This document shows, in pieces, positions 8,254 to 15,739 of a stretch of DNA of 64,000 bases. This DNA comes from Streptomyces sp. LHD-70 (GTDB lineage: Bacteria; Actinomycetota; Actinomycetes; Streptomycetales; Streptomycetaceae). Positions within the stretch are counted from its first letter, which is position 1, and every line of letters begins with the position of its first letter. Made by a program: the position numbers and the translations under genes. The stretch spans positions 62,001 to 126,000 of the forward strand of contig NZ_JAVIFW010000018.1 in the NCBI RefSeq assembly GCF_031157275.1, read 5' to 3'. The notes below the pieces were generated by a model. The model was given only the letters and a program-made list of their open reading frames with translations, was not told the DNA's origin and did no database searches.

Positions 8254-8289
8254 GCCAGAACAGAAGCCAGAACAGAAGCCAGAACAGAA
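8254..8289. repeat. 12-bp tandem repeat in the recR leader
   Basis: GCCAGAACAGAA is repeated three times exactly, followed by a decayed copy (GACAGAAAGC). The block is purine-rich on the plus strand, unlike the surrounding sequence, and lies 28 bases upstream of the recR start. It would be unstructured in the mRNA and may affect ribosome access. Confidence 0.8.
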
Positions 8290-8316
8290 GACAGAAAGCA
8301 CCAGGAAGGCAGTCCG

Positions 8317-8916
8317 TTGTACGAAGGCGTGGTCCAGGACCTCATCGACGAATTGGGCAGGCTGCCCGGCGTCGGTCCCAAGAGCGCGCAGCGGATCGCC
8401 TTCCACATCCTGCAGGCGGAGCCGACCGATGTGCGCCGCCTCGCGCACGCCCTCCTGGAAGTGAAGGAGAAGGTCCGCTTCTGCAGCGTCTGCGGGAACG
8501 TGGCACAGGAGGAGCAGTGCGCCGTCTGCCGCGACCAGCGGCGCGACCTGGCGATCATCTGCGTCGTCGAGGAGCCCAAGGACGTCGTGGCGATCGAGCG
8601 CACCCGCGAGTTCCGCGGCCGCTACCACGTCCTGGGCGGAGCGATCAGCCCCATCGAGGGCGTCGGCCCGGACGACCTGCGGATCAGGGAACTCCTCGCC
8701 CGGCTCTCCGACGGCACCGTCACCGAGCTGATCCTGGCCACGGACCCCAACCTGGAGGGTGAGGCCACGGCGACGTACCTCGCCCGCATGATCAAGCCGA
8801 TGGGCCTGAAGGTCACCCGACTGGCCAGCGGCCTTCCCGTCGGCGGAGACCTTGAATACGCGGACGAGGTCACCCTGGGCCGCGCCTTCGAAGGGAGACG
8901 ACTGCTCGATGTCTGA
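8317..8916 (+). CDS. recR: Recombination mediator protein RecR
   Basis: This 199-residue protein begins at a TTG with AGGAAGG about 8 bases upstream. In order it has the N-terminal helix-hairpin-helix (LGRLPGVGPKSAQRIAFHIL), a four-Cys zinc finger (C56, C59, C68, C71), the Toprim domain (LAIICVVEEPKDVVAIE ... LGGAISPIEGVGPDDL) and the C-terminal Walker-B-like segment (ELILATDPNLEGEATA). RecR works with RecF/RecO to load RecA on gapped DNA in the cytoplasm. Downstream it overlaps the DUF5063 gene by 8 bases, so the two are co-translated. Confidence 0.97.
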   Translation: MYEGVVQDLIDELGRLPGVGPKSAQRIAFHILQAEPTDVRRLAHALLEVKEKVRFCSVCGNVAQEEQCAVCRDQRRDLAIICVVEEPKDVVAIERTREFRGRYHVLGGAISPIEGVGPDDLRIRELLARLSDGTVTELILATDPNLEGEATATYLARMIKPMGLKVTRLASGLPVGGDLEYADEVTLGRAFEGRRLLDV

Positions 8917-9619
8917 CGCCACGCAGGTCAAGAACGGTGCGCCAGGGCGCGGGCCGGCCGCCGGTGCTCCGGCGCCGCCCGACCCGGCCGATTTCGCGGT
9001 GCAGATCGCCGATCAGGTCGAGAGCTTCATCCTCACGGTGACGGAGGTGGCCAAGGGCGACGAGCCGGACTCCGCCATTCCGTACCTCCTCCTGGAGGTC
9101 TCCCAGCTCCTGCTCGCCGGCGGCCGCCTCGGCGCCCACGAGGACATCGTCCCGGACGAGCGGTACGAACCGGATCTGGGACCGGAGCAGGCCGTCGAGG
9201 AGGCGGACGAGCTCCGCGAGCGCCTCGCCGCCCTCCTCGACCCGGTCGACGTCTACTCCGAGGTCTTCGACCCGTACGAACCCCGCAAGGCCCCGGTGGC
9301 CTGCCGTATCTCGGACGACCTCGCGGACGTCGTCACGGATCTGCGCCACGGCCTCGCCCACTACCGCGCGGGCCGCACGGTCGAGGCGCTGTGGTGGTGG
9401 CAGTTCTCGTACTTCTCCAACTGGGGCTCCACGGCCTCCGCCTCGCTGCGCGCCCTGCAGTCCCTGGTCGCCCACGTCCGGCTCGACCAGCCGCTGCAGG
9501 AGCTGGACGGCCTGGACACCGACCAGGACCTCGGCGAGGAGGACGAGCTGGCCGAGGAGGCCGGCAAGGTCATGGCCGAGGAGATCGCGGGCCCGCTCGG
9601 GCTGCGTCAGGGGCGGTGA
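8909..9619 (+). CDS. DUF5063-family protein
   Basis: This 236-residue protein has its ATG inside the last codons of recR (8-base overlap). The N-terminus is Pro/Ala-rich. The rest is helical, with acidic segments and a Trp-rich patch (VEALWWWQFSYFSNWGSTASASL) typical of DUF5063 proteins found downstream of recR in actinomycetes. No catalytic motif or membrane segment is seen. The fixed linkage to recR and ybaB suggests a supporting role in DNA metabolism, but nothing in the sequence proves it. Confidence 0.75.
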   Translation: MSDATQVKNGAPGRGPAAGAPAPPDPADFAVQIADQVESFILTVTEVAKGDEPDSAIPYLLLEVSQLLLAGGRLGAHEDIVPDERYEPDLGPEQAVEEADELRERLAALLDPVDVYSEVFDPYEPRKAPVACRISDDLADVVTDLRHGLAHYRAGRTVEALWWWQFSYFSNWGSTASASLRALQSLVAHVRLDQPLQELDGLDTDQDLGEEDELAEEAGKVMAEEIAGPLGLRQGR

Positions 9620-9858
9620 CCGGTGCTCGGGCGGATGGCCGGAACACGCACCTCCGGCATTCGCCCCGCTGTGACCCGCCCCACTTTCCGGAGTGTCCCG
9701 GAGCTCAGCGGGCATGTGCCGTTCTGGAGCGGCCGGGTGACAGGGGCCCTGGTGATCACTTCGTGAGCGGGACATCTCACGATGCGATATATGCGGGGCG
9801 ATAACCGGCCGCTCGTTAAACTGAGCCGACCGCACCAAGAATTGAGCGAGGAGCGCAC

Positions 9859-11154
9859 GTGAGCCTTGTCGTGCAGAAGTACGGAGGCTCCTCCGTAGCC
9901 GATGCCGAAGGCATCAAGCGGGTCGCCAAGCGCATTGTCGAGGCCAAGAAGAAGGGCAACCAGGTTGTTGCCGTGGTCTCCGCGATGGGTGACTCGACGG
10001 ACGAGCTGATCGATCTCGCCGAGCAGGTATCGCCGATCCCTGCCGGGCGTGAGCTCGACATGCTGTTGACCGCCGGAGAGCGGATCTCCATGGCCCTGCT
10101 GGCGATGGCGATCAAAAACCTGGGCCACGAGGCCCAGTCCTTCACCGGCAGCCAGGCGGGTGTCATCACCGACTCGGTTCACAACAAAGCGCGCATCATC
10201 GATGTCACGCCGGGCCGGATCCGCACCTCCGTCGACGAGGGCAACATCGCCATCGTCGCCGGCTTCCAGGGCGTGAGCCAGGACAACAAGGACATCACCA
10301 CGCTCGGTCGCGGTGGCAGCGACACCACGGCGGTGGCCCTCGCGGCCGCCCTCGACGCCGACGTGTGCGAGATCTACACCGACGTGGACGGCGTCTTCAC
10401 GGCCGACCCGCGGGTCGTCAAGAAGGCCCGCAAGATGGACTGGATCTCCTTCGAGGACATGCTGGAGCTGGCCGCATCCGGTTCCAAGGTGCTCCTCCAC
10501 CGCTGTGTGGAGTACGCCCGTCGCTACAACATCCCGATCCACGTACGGTCGTCCTTCTCGGGGCTGCCGGGTACGTGGGTCAGCAACGAACGACCGCAGC
10601 AATCTGCACAGTCTGCACAGGGAGCCGAGCAGGTGGAGCACGCCCTCATTTCCGGAGTCGCCCACGACGTCTCCGAGGCCAAGGTCACCGTCGTCGGCGT
10701 CCCGGACAAGCCGGGCGAGGCCGCGTCGATCTTCCGCGCCGTCGCGGACGCCGAGATCAACATCGACATGGTCGTGCAGAACGTCTCGGCGGCCTCCACG
10801 GGCCTGACCGACATCTCGTTCACGCTGCCGAAGGCCGAGGGCAAGAAGGCCACGGCCGCCCTGGAGAAGATCAAGCCGTCGGTGGGGTACGACTCCCTGC
10901 GCTACGACGACCAGATCGCCAAGATCTCCCTGGTCGGCGCCGGCATGAAGACCAACCCGGGCGTCACCGCGCAGTTCTTCGAGGCGCTCAGCGACGCGGG
11001 CGTGAACATCGAGCTCATCTCGACCTCCGAGATCCGCATCTCGGTCGTCACCCGCGCCGACGACGTCAAGGAGGCCGTGCAGGCCGTGCACACCTCCTTC
11101 GGCCTCGACAGCGACTCCGAAGAGGCCGTGGTCTACGGAGGCACCGGCCGCTGA
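9859..11154 (+). CDS. ask: Aspartokinase (alpha subunit, full-length)
   Basis: This 431-residue enzyme phosphorylates aspartate, the first step to lysine, threonine, methionine and diaminopimelate. The N-terminal kinase domain has VQKYGGSSVAD, the catalytic region GFQGVSQDN and TTLGRGGSDTTAVALAAAL. The C-terminal third holds two ACT domains (VTVVGVPDKPGEAASIFRAVADAEINIDMV and ISLVGAGMKTNPGVTAQFFEALSDAGVNIELI) that bind feedback inhibitors. The GTG start has GAGCGAGGAG upstream. A Gln/Ser/Ala-rich linker sits between kinase and ACT parts and an internal start follows it. The stop overlaps the asd start by one base (TGATG), so the two genes are coupled. Confidence 0.97.
   Translation: MSLVVQKYGGSSVADAEGIKRVAKRIVEAKKKGNQVVAVVSAMGDSTDELIDLAEQVSPIPAGRELDMLLTAGERISMALLAMAIKNLGHEAQSFTGSQAGVITDSVHNKARIIDVTPGRIRTSVDEGNIAIVAGFQGVSQDNKDITTLGRGGSDTTAVALAAALDADVCEIYTDVDGVFTADPRVVKKARKMDWISFEDMLELAASGSKVLLHRCVEYARRYNIPIHVRSSFSGLPGTWVSNERPQQSAQSAQGAEQVEHALISGVAHDVSEAKVTVVGVPDKPGEAASIFRAVADAEINIDMVVQNVSAASTGLTDISFTLPKAEGKKATAALEKIKPSVGYDSLRYDDQIAKISLVGAGMKTNPGVTAQFFEALSDAGVNIELISTSEIRISVVTRADDVKEAVQAVHTSFGLDSDSEEAVVYGGTGR
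10633..11154 (+). CDS. Aspartokinase beta subunit from an internal in-frame start
   Basis: Within ask, an in-frame GTG at 10633 is preceded by CAGGGAGCCGAGCAG, a GGGAG ribosome-binding site at good spacing. It would give a 173-residue protein made only of the two ACT domains. Corynebacterium glutamicum and Bacillus aspartokinases are alpha2beta2 enzymes whose beta subunit is made the same way and has about this length. The Gln-rich linker immediately before the start is dispensable-looking sequence. Expression here is inferred from position and the ribosome-binding site. Confidence 0.7.
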   Translation: MEHALISGVAHDVSEAKVTVVGVPDKPGEAASIFRAVADAEINIDMVVQNVSAASTGLTDISFTLPKAEGKKATAALEKIKPSVGYDSLRYDDQIAKISLVGAGMKTNPGVTAQFFEALSDAGVNIELISTSEIRISVVTRADDVKEAVQAVHTSFGLDSDSEEAVVYGGTGR

Positions 11155-12233
11155 TGACCCCTGCGCCGACGGCCCCGGACGCCCACGCCCGACCCACACT
11201 CGCGGTCGTCGGGGCGACCGGGGCCGTCGGCACGGTCATGCTCTCGATCCTGTCCCAGCACGCCGACATCTGGGGCGAGATCCGACTCGTCGCCTCCCCG
11301 CGCTCGGCCGGCCGCAAGCTGGCCGTGCGCGGCGAGGAGGTCGAGGTCGTCGCGCTCACCGAAGAGGCCTTCGAGGGCGTCGACATCGCGATGTTCGACG
11401 TACCCGACGAGGTCTCCGCCCAGTGGGCGCCGATCGCCGCCGCCAAGGGCGCGGTGGTCGTGGACAACTCGGCCGCTTTCCGGATGGACCCGGACGTCCC
11501 GCTCGTCGTCCCCGAGGTCAATCCGCACGCCGCCCGGGTCCGCCCGCGGGGCATCGTCGCCAACCCGAACTGCACGACGCTCTCCATGATCGTCGCGATG
11601 GGTGCGCTGCATGCCGAGTTCGGCCTGCGCGAGCTCGTGGTCTCCTCGTACCAGGCGGTGAGCGGGGCCGGGCTCGCCGGAGTGGACGTGCTGCGCGAGC
11701 AGTTGAACCTGGTCGCGGGCAGCGACCTCGGGACGAAGCCGGGCGATGTGCGCCGTGCCGTCGGCGAGAACACCGGGCCCTTCCGCGAACCGATCGCGCT
11801 CAACGTCATCCCCTGGGCCGGCTCGCTGCAGGACGACGGCTGGTCGTCCGAGGAGCTCAAGGTCCGGAACGAGTCCCGGAAGATCCTGGGTCTTCCCGAT
11901 CTGCGGGTGAGCGTCACCTGTGTCCGCGTACCGGTCGTCACGACCCATTCGCTGACCGTCCACGCCCGCTTCGAGAACGAGGTGACCGTGGACCGCGCCC
12001 ACGAGATCCTCTCCACGGCGCCCGGCGTCGTCCTCTTCGACAACCCCGCGGCCGGTGAATTCCCCACCCCCGCGGACGTGGTGGGCACGGACCCCACCTG
12101 GGTCGGCCGCGTACGCCGCGCCCTCGACGACCCGGCCGCCCTCGAACTCTTCGTCTGCGGGGACAACCTGCGCAAGGGCGCCGCGTTGAACACGGCACAG
12201 ATCGCGGAGCTCGTGGCGGCTGAACTGTCGTAA
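11154..12233 (+). CDS. asd: Aspartate-semialdehyde dehydrogenase
   Basis: This 359-residue NADP enzyme reduces aspartyl phosphate to the semialdehyde, the step after aspartokinase. Seen are the dinucleotide loop VVGATGAVG (residues 18-26), the active-site Cys in ANPNCTTLSM (C140), the ESY-like SSYQAVSGAG segment and the later catalytic region VPVVTTHSL. Its ATG shares one base with the aspartokinase stop, so ask-asd is one operon. Length fits the bacterial family. Confidence 0.96.
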   Translation: MTPAPTAPDAHARPTLAVVGATGAVGTVMLSILSQHADIWGEIRLVASPRSAGRKLAVRGEEVEVVALTEEAFEGVDIAMFDVPDEVSAQWAPIAAAKGAVVVDNSAAFRMDPDVPLVVPEVNPHAARVRPRGIVANPNCTTLSMIVAMGALHAEFGLRELVVSSYQAVSGAGLAGVDVLREQLNLVAGSDLGTKPGDVRRAVGENTGPFREPIALNVIPWAGSLQDDGWSSEELKVRNESRKILGLPDLRVSVTCVRVPVVTTHSLTVHARFENEVTVDRAHEILSTAPGVVLFDNPAAGEFPTPADVVGTDPTWVGRVRRALDDPAALELFVCGDNLRKGAALNTAQIAELVAAELS

Positions 12234-12618
12234 TTCGCCCTCTTTTGTGGGTGGTTGGTCCGGAACTTCAGGGGAATCCCGGGCGAATTTCTATGTGACA
12301 CCTGTGTAAGTTGTGTGCCTAACTTGCCGGTCCAGGCCACGTGAGCTGGACCACTGCCCCGTACGACGATTCGCTCCCCGCTCTCCGCGCGATGCGCAGG
12401 ATTTTCTGCAACCGCGGTCGGCCGGGGAGCGTCTTTGCGGTCGGCCTTCCAAAGGCATCGCACTGAAACGGGGCACATCGGGGCGTAGGGGAAGAGCTGG
12501 TACGCATGACGGCATGGGGTGCATCGCTACACACGCGGTTCGCGGCGCCGGTGGCGCCCGCGGCAAACCTCCGGCGCGAGGCGTACAACCCTGACGGGGG
12601 GAAGCGTGTCCAACAAGC
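12234..12618. other. 385-bp intergenic region upstream of the sigma factor gene
   Basis: No gene is convincing here. A GGAAC-type motif (CCGGAACTTC, about 12261) occurs, and such hexamers are the usual -35 of ECF sigma promoters. Downstream the spacing to a -10 (near CTATGTG) is loose, so autoregulation by the sigma factor is only a suggestion. A short dyad GTAAGTT/AACTTGC lies around 12306-12328. Confidence 0.35.
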
Positions 12619-13257
12619 GTGGCAGAGGTACTCGAATTCCCCATGGCCCGCGGCGCAGCCGTGCGGCCGCAGCGCGGCGGCATGCCGGTGATTGCCCCCA
12701 TGCCCGCGACGCGGCCCACCCGCATGCCCGGCCAGCGCGAGGGCGCTGACGAAGCCATGGCCTCCGGCACCACCGTCGACCACCTCACCGAGACCTACCG
12801 CGCGCACTACCGCTCGCTGCTCGGCCTCGCGGCACTGCTCCTCGACGACACCGCGTCCTGCGAGGACGTCGTCCAGGAGGCCTTCATCCGCGTGCACTCC
12901 GCGCGCAAGCGGGTCCGCGACCCGGAGAAGACGCTGGCCTACCTGCGCCAGACCGTCGTCAACCTCTCCCGCTCCGCCCTGCGCCGCCGCATCCTCGGCC
13001 TCAAGCTGCTCTCGAAGCCGATGCCGGACATGGCGAGCGCGGAGGAGGGGGCGTACGACCAACTGGAGCGCGACGCCCTGATCAAGGCGATGCGCGGCCT
13101 CCAGCGCCGCCAGCGCGAGGTCCTGGTGCTGCGGTACTTCGCGGACATGACCGAGGCTCAGGTCGCCGAGACCCTCGGCATCTCGCTCGGCTCGGTCAAG
13201 GCGTACGGCTCGCGCGGCATAGCGGCCCTGCGCGTCGCCATGGAGGCGTCGGCATGA
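12619..13257 (+). CDS. SigE-type (ECF subgroup) RNA polymerase sigma factor
   Basis: This 212-residue protein has region 2 (LTETYRAHYRSLLGLAALLLDD ... CEDVVQEAFIRVH) and region 4 with a helix-turn-helix (RRQREVLVLRYF, EAQVAETLGISLGSVKAYGSRG), with the short linker of ECF factors. The first ~45 residues are unstructured and Pro/Arg/Met-rich. Start is uncertain: the GTG at 12619 is used, with a GGGGGGAAG site rather far upstream. In-frame ATGs at 12652 or 12682 are alternatives. The stop overlaps the next gene by 4 bases (ATGA), the layout of a sigma factor with its regulator. Confidence 0.85.
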   Translation: MAEVLEFPMARGAAVRPQRGGMPVIAPMPATRPTRMPGQREGADEAMASGTTVDHLTETYRAHYRSLLGLAALLLDDTASCEDVVQEAFIRVHSARKRVRDPEKTLAYLRQTVVNLSRSALRRRILGLKLLSKPMPDMASAEEGAYDQLERDALIKAMRGLQRRQREVLVLRYFADMTEAQVAETLGISLGSVKAYGSRGIAALRVAMEASA

Positions 13258-14624
13258 GCAAGTACGACCCGCACGATGAGCGGCGCTATGACGGCCGCCC
13301 GGGAGATCAGGCCGGCAGCCGGTCCGGCGGCCGGACCGAAGGCTCGTCCGACGGCCGGGAGTCTCGGTACGACGACCGGCTCGGCCGTAACAGCGGCAAC
13401 GCAGCTCAGTACGAACAGCACGGCGGGAACGAACCGGTGAACAACGGCCCCAGCACCCACGGCGACGAGGGCGCGAGCACTTACGGCGACGAGGGCGCGA
13501 GCACCTACGGCGGCGAGGGCGCGCACCAGAGCCCGGAGGGGGCGGAGAGGCTGGAGAGGCCGCAGGGTGTGGACGGTGCGAGCGGTTCGGCCGGGGCGCG
13601 CGGTTCGGCTGGTCCGGCCGGTGCGAGCAGTACCGCCGGTTCGGCCGGGCTTGACGCCGACGAACTGCTGGTCCGCAACCTCCTCCAGGACGCCGTTCAG
13701 GAACTCGAACCCTCCGACCAAGCCCTCGACCACCTGCGCCGAGCCGTGCCCGCCCGCCGGGCCCGCAAGCGTCAGGCCGTCGTGGGCATGGCCGCCGCGG
13801 CCCTGTTCATCGGCACCGCGGTCCCCGCCCTCGTCCACGTCACCAGCTCGCCGAGCGCCGACGACGACCATCCCTCGGCCGTCGGCCACAGCTCCCAGGT
13901 CCCCGGCGGCAACGGCTCCGCCCGGGTCACCGGCGGGGGCGAGCAGGGCGGCGACCAGCCCTCCGGCAAGGACGACGAGGGCGCCAAGGGCAAGGACGAC
14001 GAGGGCGGCAAGGGCAAGGGCAAGGGCGACACCGAGCCCGGCGAGGGCGCGACGGCCGGCGCCGACCCGACGGCCACCGAAGCCATCACCGCCACCACCT
14101 GTGACGCTGCCCAGCTGGGCAGCGCCACCGCGACCGCCGAGCCGCCGGACGCCGAGGGCAAGGTCTACGGCACGTTCCGCGTCGCCAACACCTCCGACGC
14201 CGAGTGCACGGTCGGCGGTGCGGGCAGCGTCGTCTTCGCCGCCCAGGGCGCGGCCGACCCCGCGAAGATCAACGTCGTGGACCACGCCGCCGGTGACGCC
14301 GCGACCCGCCTCCCGGACCCGGCGACCAACCCGACCTCGGTCGCCCTCAAGCCGGGCATGGCCTACGAAGTCCGCTTCGCCTGGGTGCCCTCCGAGAGCT
14401 GCCCCGGCCCCGGCGCCTCCCCGGACCCGACGCCCACGGGCGACGGCGCCAGCGGCGGTACGGAGCAGAGCGGCATGGCGCCCCAACTCGGCGCCGAGGA
14501 AGGCCCGTCCGACGGCACGGTCTCGGTCACCCACACCGCAGAACCGGGTGCCCCCAGCGCGGCAACCACCCTCGCGGGCTGCGCCGGCACGATCTACCGA
14601 ACGGGCGTACTGACGGCTTCTTGA
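13254..14624 (+). CDS. Single-pass membrane protein coupled to the sigma factor (possible anti-sigma-like regulator)
   Basis: This 456-residue protein has a long Gly/Ser/Asp-rich cytoplasmic N-terminus with repeats (STYGDEGA three times) and a short helical segment (DELLVRNLLQDAVQELEPSDQALDHL). One transmembrane helix follows (AVVGMAAAALFIGTAVPALVHV, about residues 177-198), then a Gly/Asp/Lys-rich linker and an extracytoplasmic beta domain with Cys near TTCDAAQ, AECTVGG, ESCPGP and AGCAGT. The 4-base overlap with the sigma gene and membrane topology fit a sigma regulator. However, no zinc-binding HxxxCxxC anti-sigma motif is visible, so the mechanism is unknown. Confidence 0.6.
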   Translation: MSKYDPHDERRYDGRPGDQAGSRSGGRTEGSSDGRESRYDDRLGRNSGNAAQYEQHGGNEPVNNGPSTHGDEGASTYGDEGASTYGGEGAHQSPEGAERLERPQGVDGASGSAGARGSAGPAGASSTAGSAGLDADELLVRNLLQDAVQELEPSDQALDHLRRAVPARRARKRQAVVGMAAAALFIGTAVPALVHVTSSPSADDDHPSAVGHSSQVPGGNGSARVTGGGEQGGDQPSGKDDEGAKGKDDEGGKGKGKGDTEPGEGATAGADPTATEAITATTCDAAQLGSATATAEPPDAEGKVYGTFRVANTSDAECTVGGAGSVVFAAQGAADPAKINVVDHAAGDAATRLPDPATNPTSVALKPGMAYEVRFAWVPSESCPGPGASPDPTPTGDGASGGTEQSGMAPQLGAEEGPSDGTVSVTHTAEPGAPSAATTLAGCAGTIYRTGVLTAS

Positions 14625-14655
14625 GGTCGGTACGGGGTTCCAGCCCCGGCCCGGC

Positions 14656-15594
14656 TCAGGCCTTGGCCTTCTCCTCGGACGCCGTACCGGTGCCGGAGGC
14701 AGATCCGCACTCGGCTGCGCCTGCGTCCTCTCCTACGCCCGCGCCTGCGTCCTCTCCTACGCCCGCGCTCTTCACTTCGTCCTCGGCCCCGCTCTTCACT
14801 TCGTCCGTGGACGACGACCCGCTCGCCTGGTCGTCGCTCGGTACGAGGCCCAGCTCGGCGTCCTTCGCGAACTCCACCTCGCGCCGGAACAGCCGGAACC
14901 ACATGAACAGCACGAACCCCGCGAAGATGAACCATTCCCCGGTGTAGCCCAGGTTCTGGAACGCCTTCAGGTCGAGCCCGCTGCCCTGCGGCGCCAGCGG
15001 CGGTACGGGTGTCATCCCATCCGCTGTCCGGTCGACGGTGACCCAGGCGTCGTACACCTCGTATGGCACCAGGTTCACCAGCGACGCGGCGCTGATCATG
15101 CCCAGCTGACCCTCGGGCAGGCCGCCCTCCTTGTGCACTCCGTCGGTGCCGGAGTTCTCCGAGGCCTGCAGCGCACCCGTGACCGTGACCTCGCCGGACG
15201 GCAGTTCCGGCGCCTTCGCCTTGCCGGCCTCACCGGGCATCCACCCGCGCACCACGGGCAGCGCCTTGCCCCCGTCCGTACGGAGCAGACCCAGGACGTA
15301 GTACCCCTGCTTGCCGTCCAACTGCCGCTCCGGAAGCAGCAGTTGACGGTCCCAGCGGCCGGTAGCGGTGGCCCGCTCGCCGGAGGTCTCCTTGTCGACG
15401 GGCAACAGCTCGGTCAGCGGCCGCGCCGGCCCCTTGCCCGCCTCGTCGCTGCGCTTCTCGGCCGCCTTATGGCTCTCCACACGGTCCTCGAACCGCCCGA
15501 GCTGCCAGGACCCCATGAACACGCAGAAGGGGATGGCCAGCACCAGGAAGAGGTTGATCCCCCACCATCGCGGAGTCAGCAGAAACCGATACAC
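14656..15594 (-). CDS. SURF1-family membrane protein (cytochrome oxidase assembly)
   Basis: I choose the GTG at 15594, giving a protein beginning (M)YRFLLTPRWWGINLF, the expected SURF1 N-terminus, of 312 residues. There are two transmembrane helices, one at the N-terminus (LFLVLAIPFCVFMGSWQLGRF) and one near residue 235 (WFIFAGFVLFMWFRLFRREVEF). Between them is the extracytoplasmic domain with the family signatures LPVVRGWMPG and GQLGMISAASLVNLV. SURF1 proteins help insert haem A into cytochrome c oxidase. The C-terminus is a long acidic tail with repeats (GVGEDAGAGVGEDAGA) that is not part of the family core. Confidence 0.88.
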   Translation of the reverse strand: MYRFLLTPRWWGINLFLVLAIPFCVFMGSWQLGRFEDRVESHKAAEKRSDEAGKGPARPLTELLPVDKETSGERATATGRWDRQLLLPERQLDGKQGYYVLGLLRTDGGKALPVVRGWMPGEAGKAKAPELPSGEVTVTGALQASENSGTDGVHKEGGLPEGQLGMISAASLVNLVPYEVYDAWVTVDRTADGMTPVPPLAPQGSGLDLKAFQNLGYTGEWFIFAGFVLFMWFRLFRREVEFAKDAELGLVPSDDQASGSSSTDEVKSGAEDEVKSAGVGEDAGAGVGEDAGAAECGSASGTGTASEEKAKA

Positions 15595-15739
15595 GCCTAC
15601 CACCGTACGGTGCCCCACTCCGCCGCCGGGCTCAGGGTGCCGGGTAGGACCCCGGCCACCCGCCCGTACCCGGGCCAACCCTCCTCGGGCCAACCGTCCC
15701 CGGGCCAACCCTCCCCGGGCCAACCCTCCCCGGCGGGCC

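Noticed and set aside
12506..12691. Short frames between asd and the sigma factor gene as a separate small protein
   Set aside because: They overlap the sigma gene start, lack a positioned ribosome-binding site and do not look protein-like.
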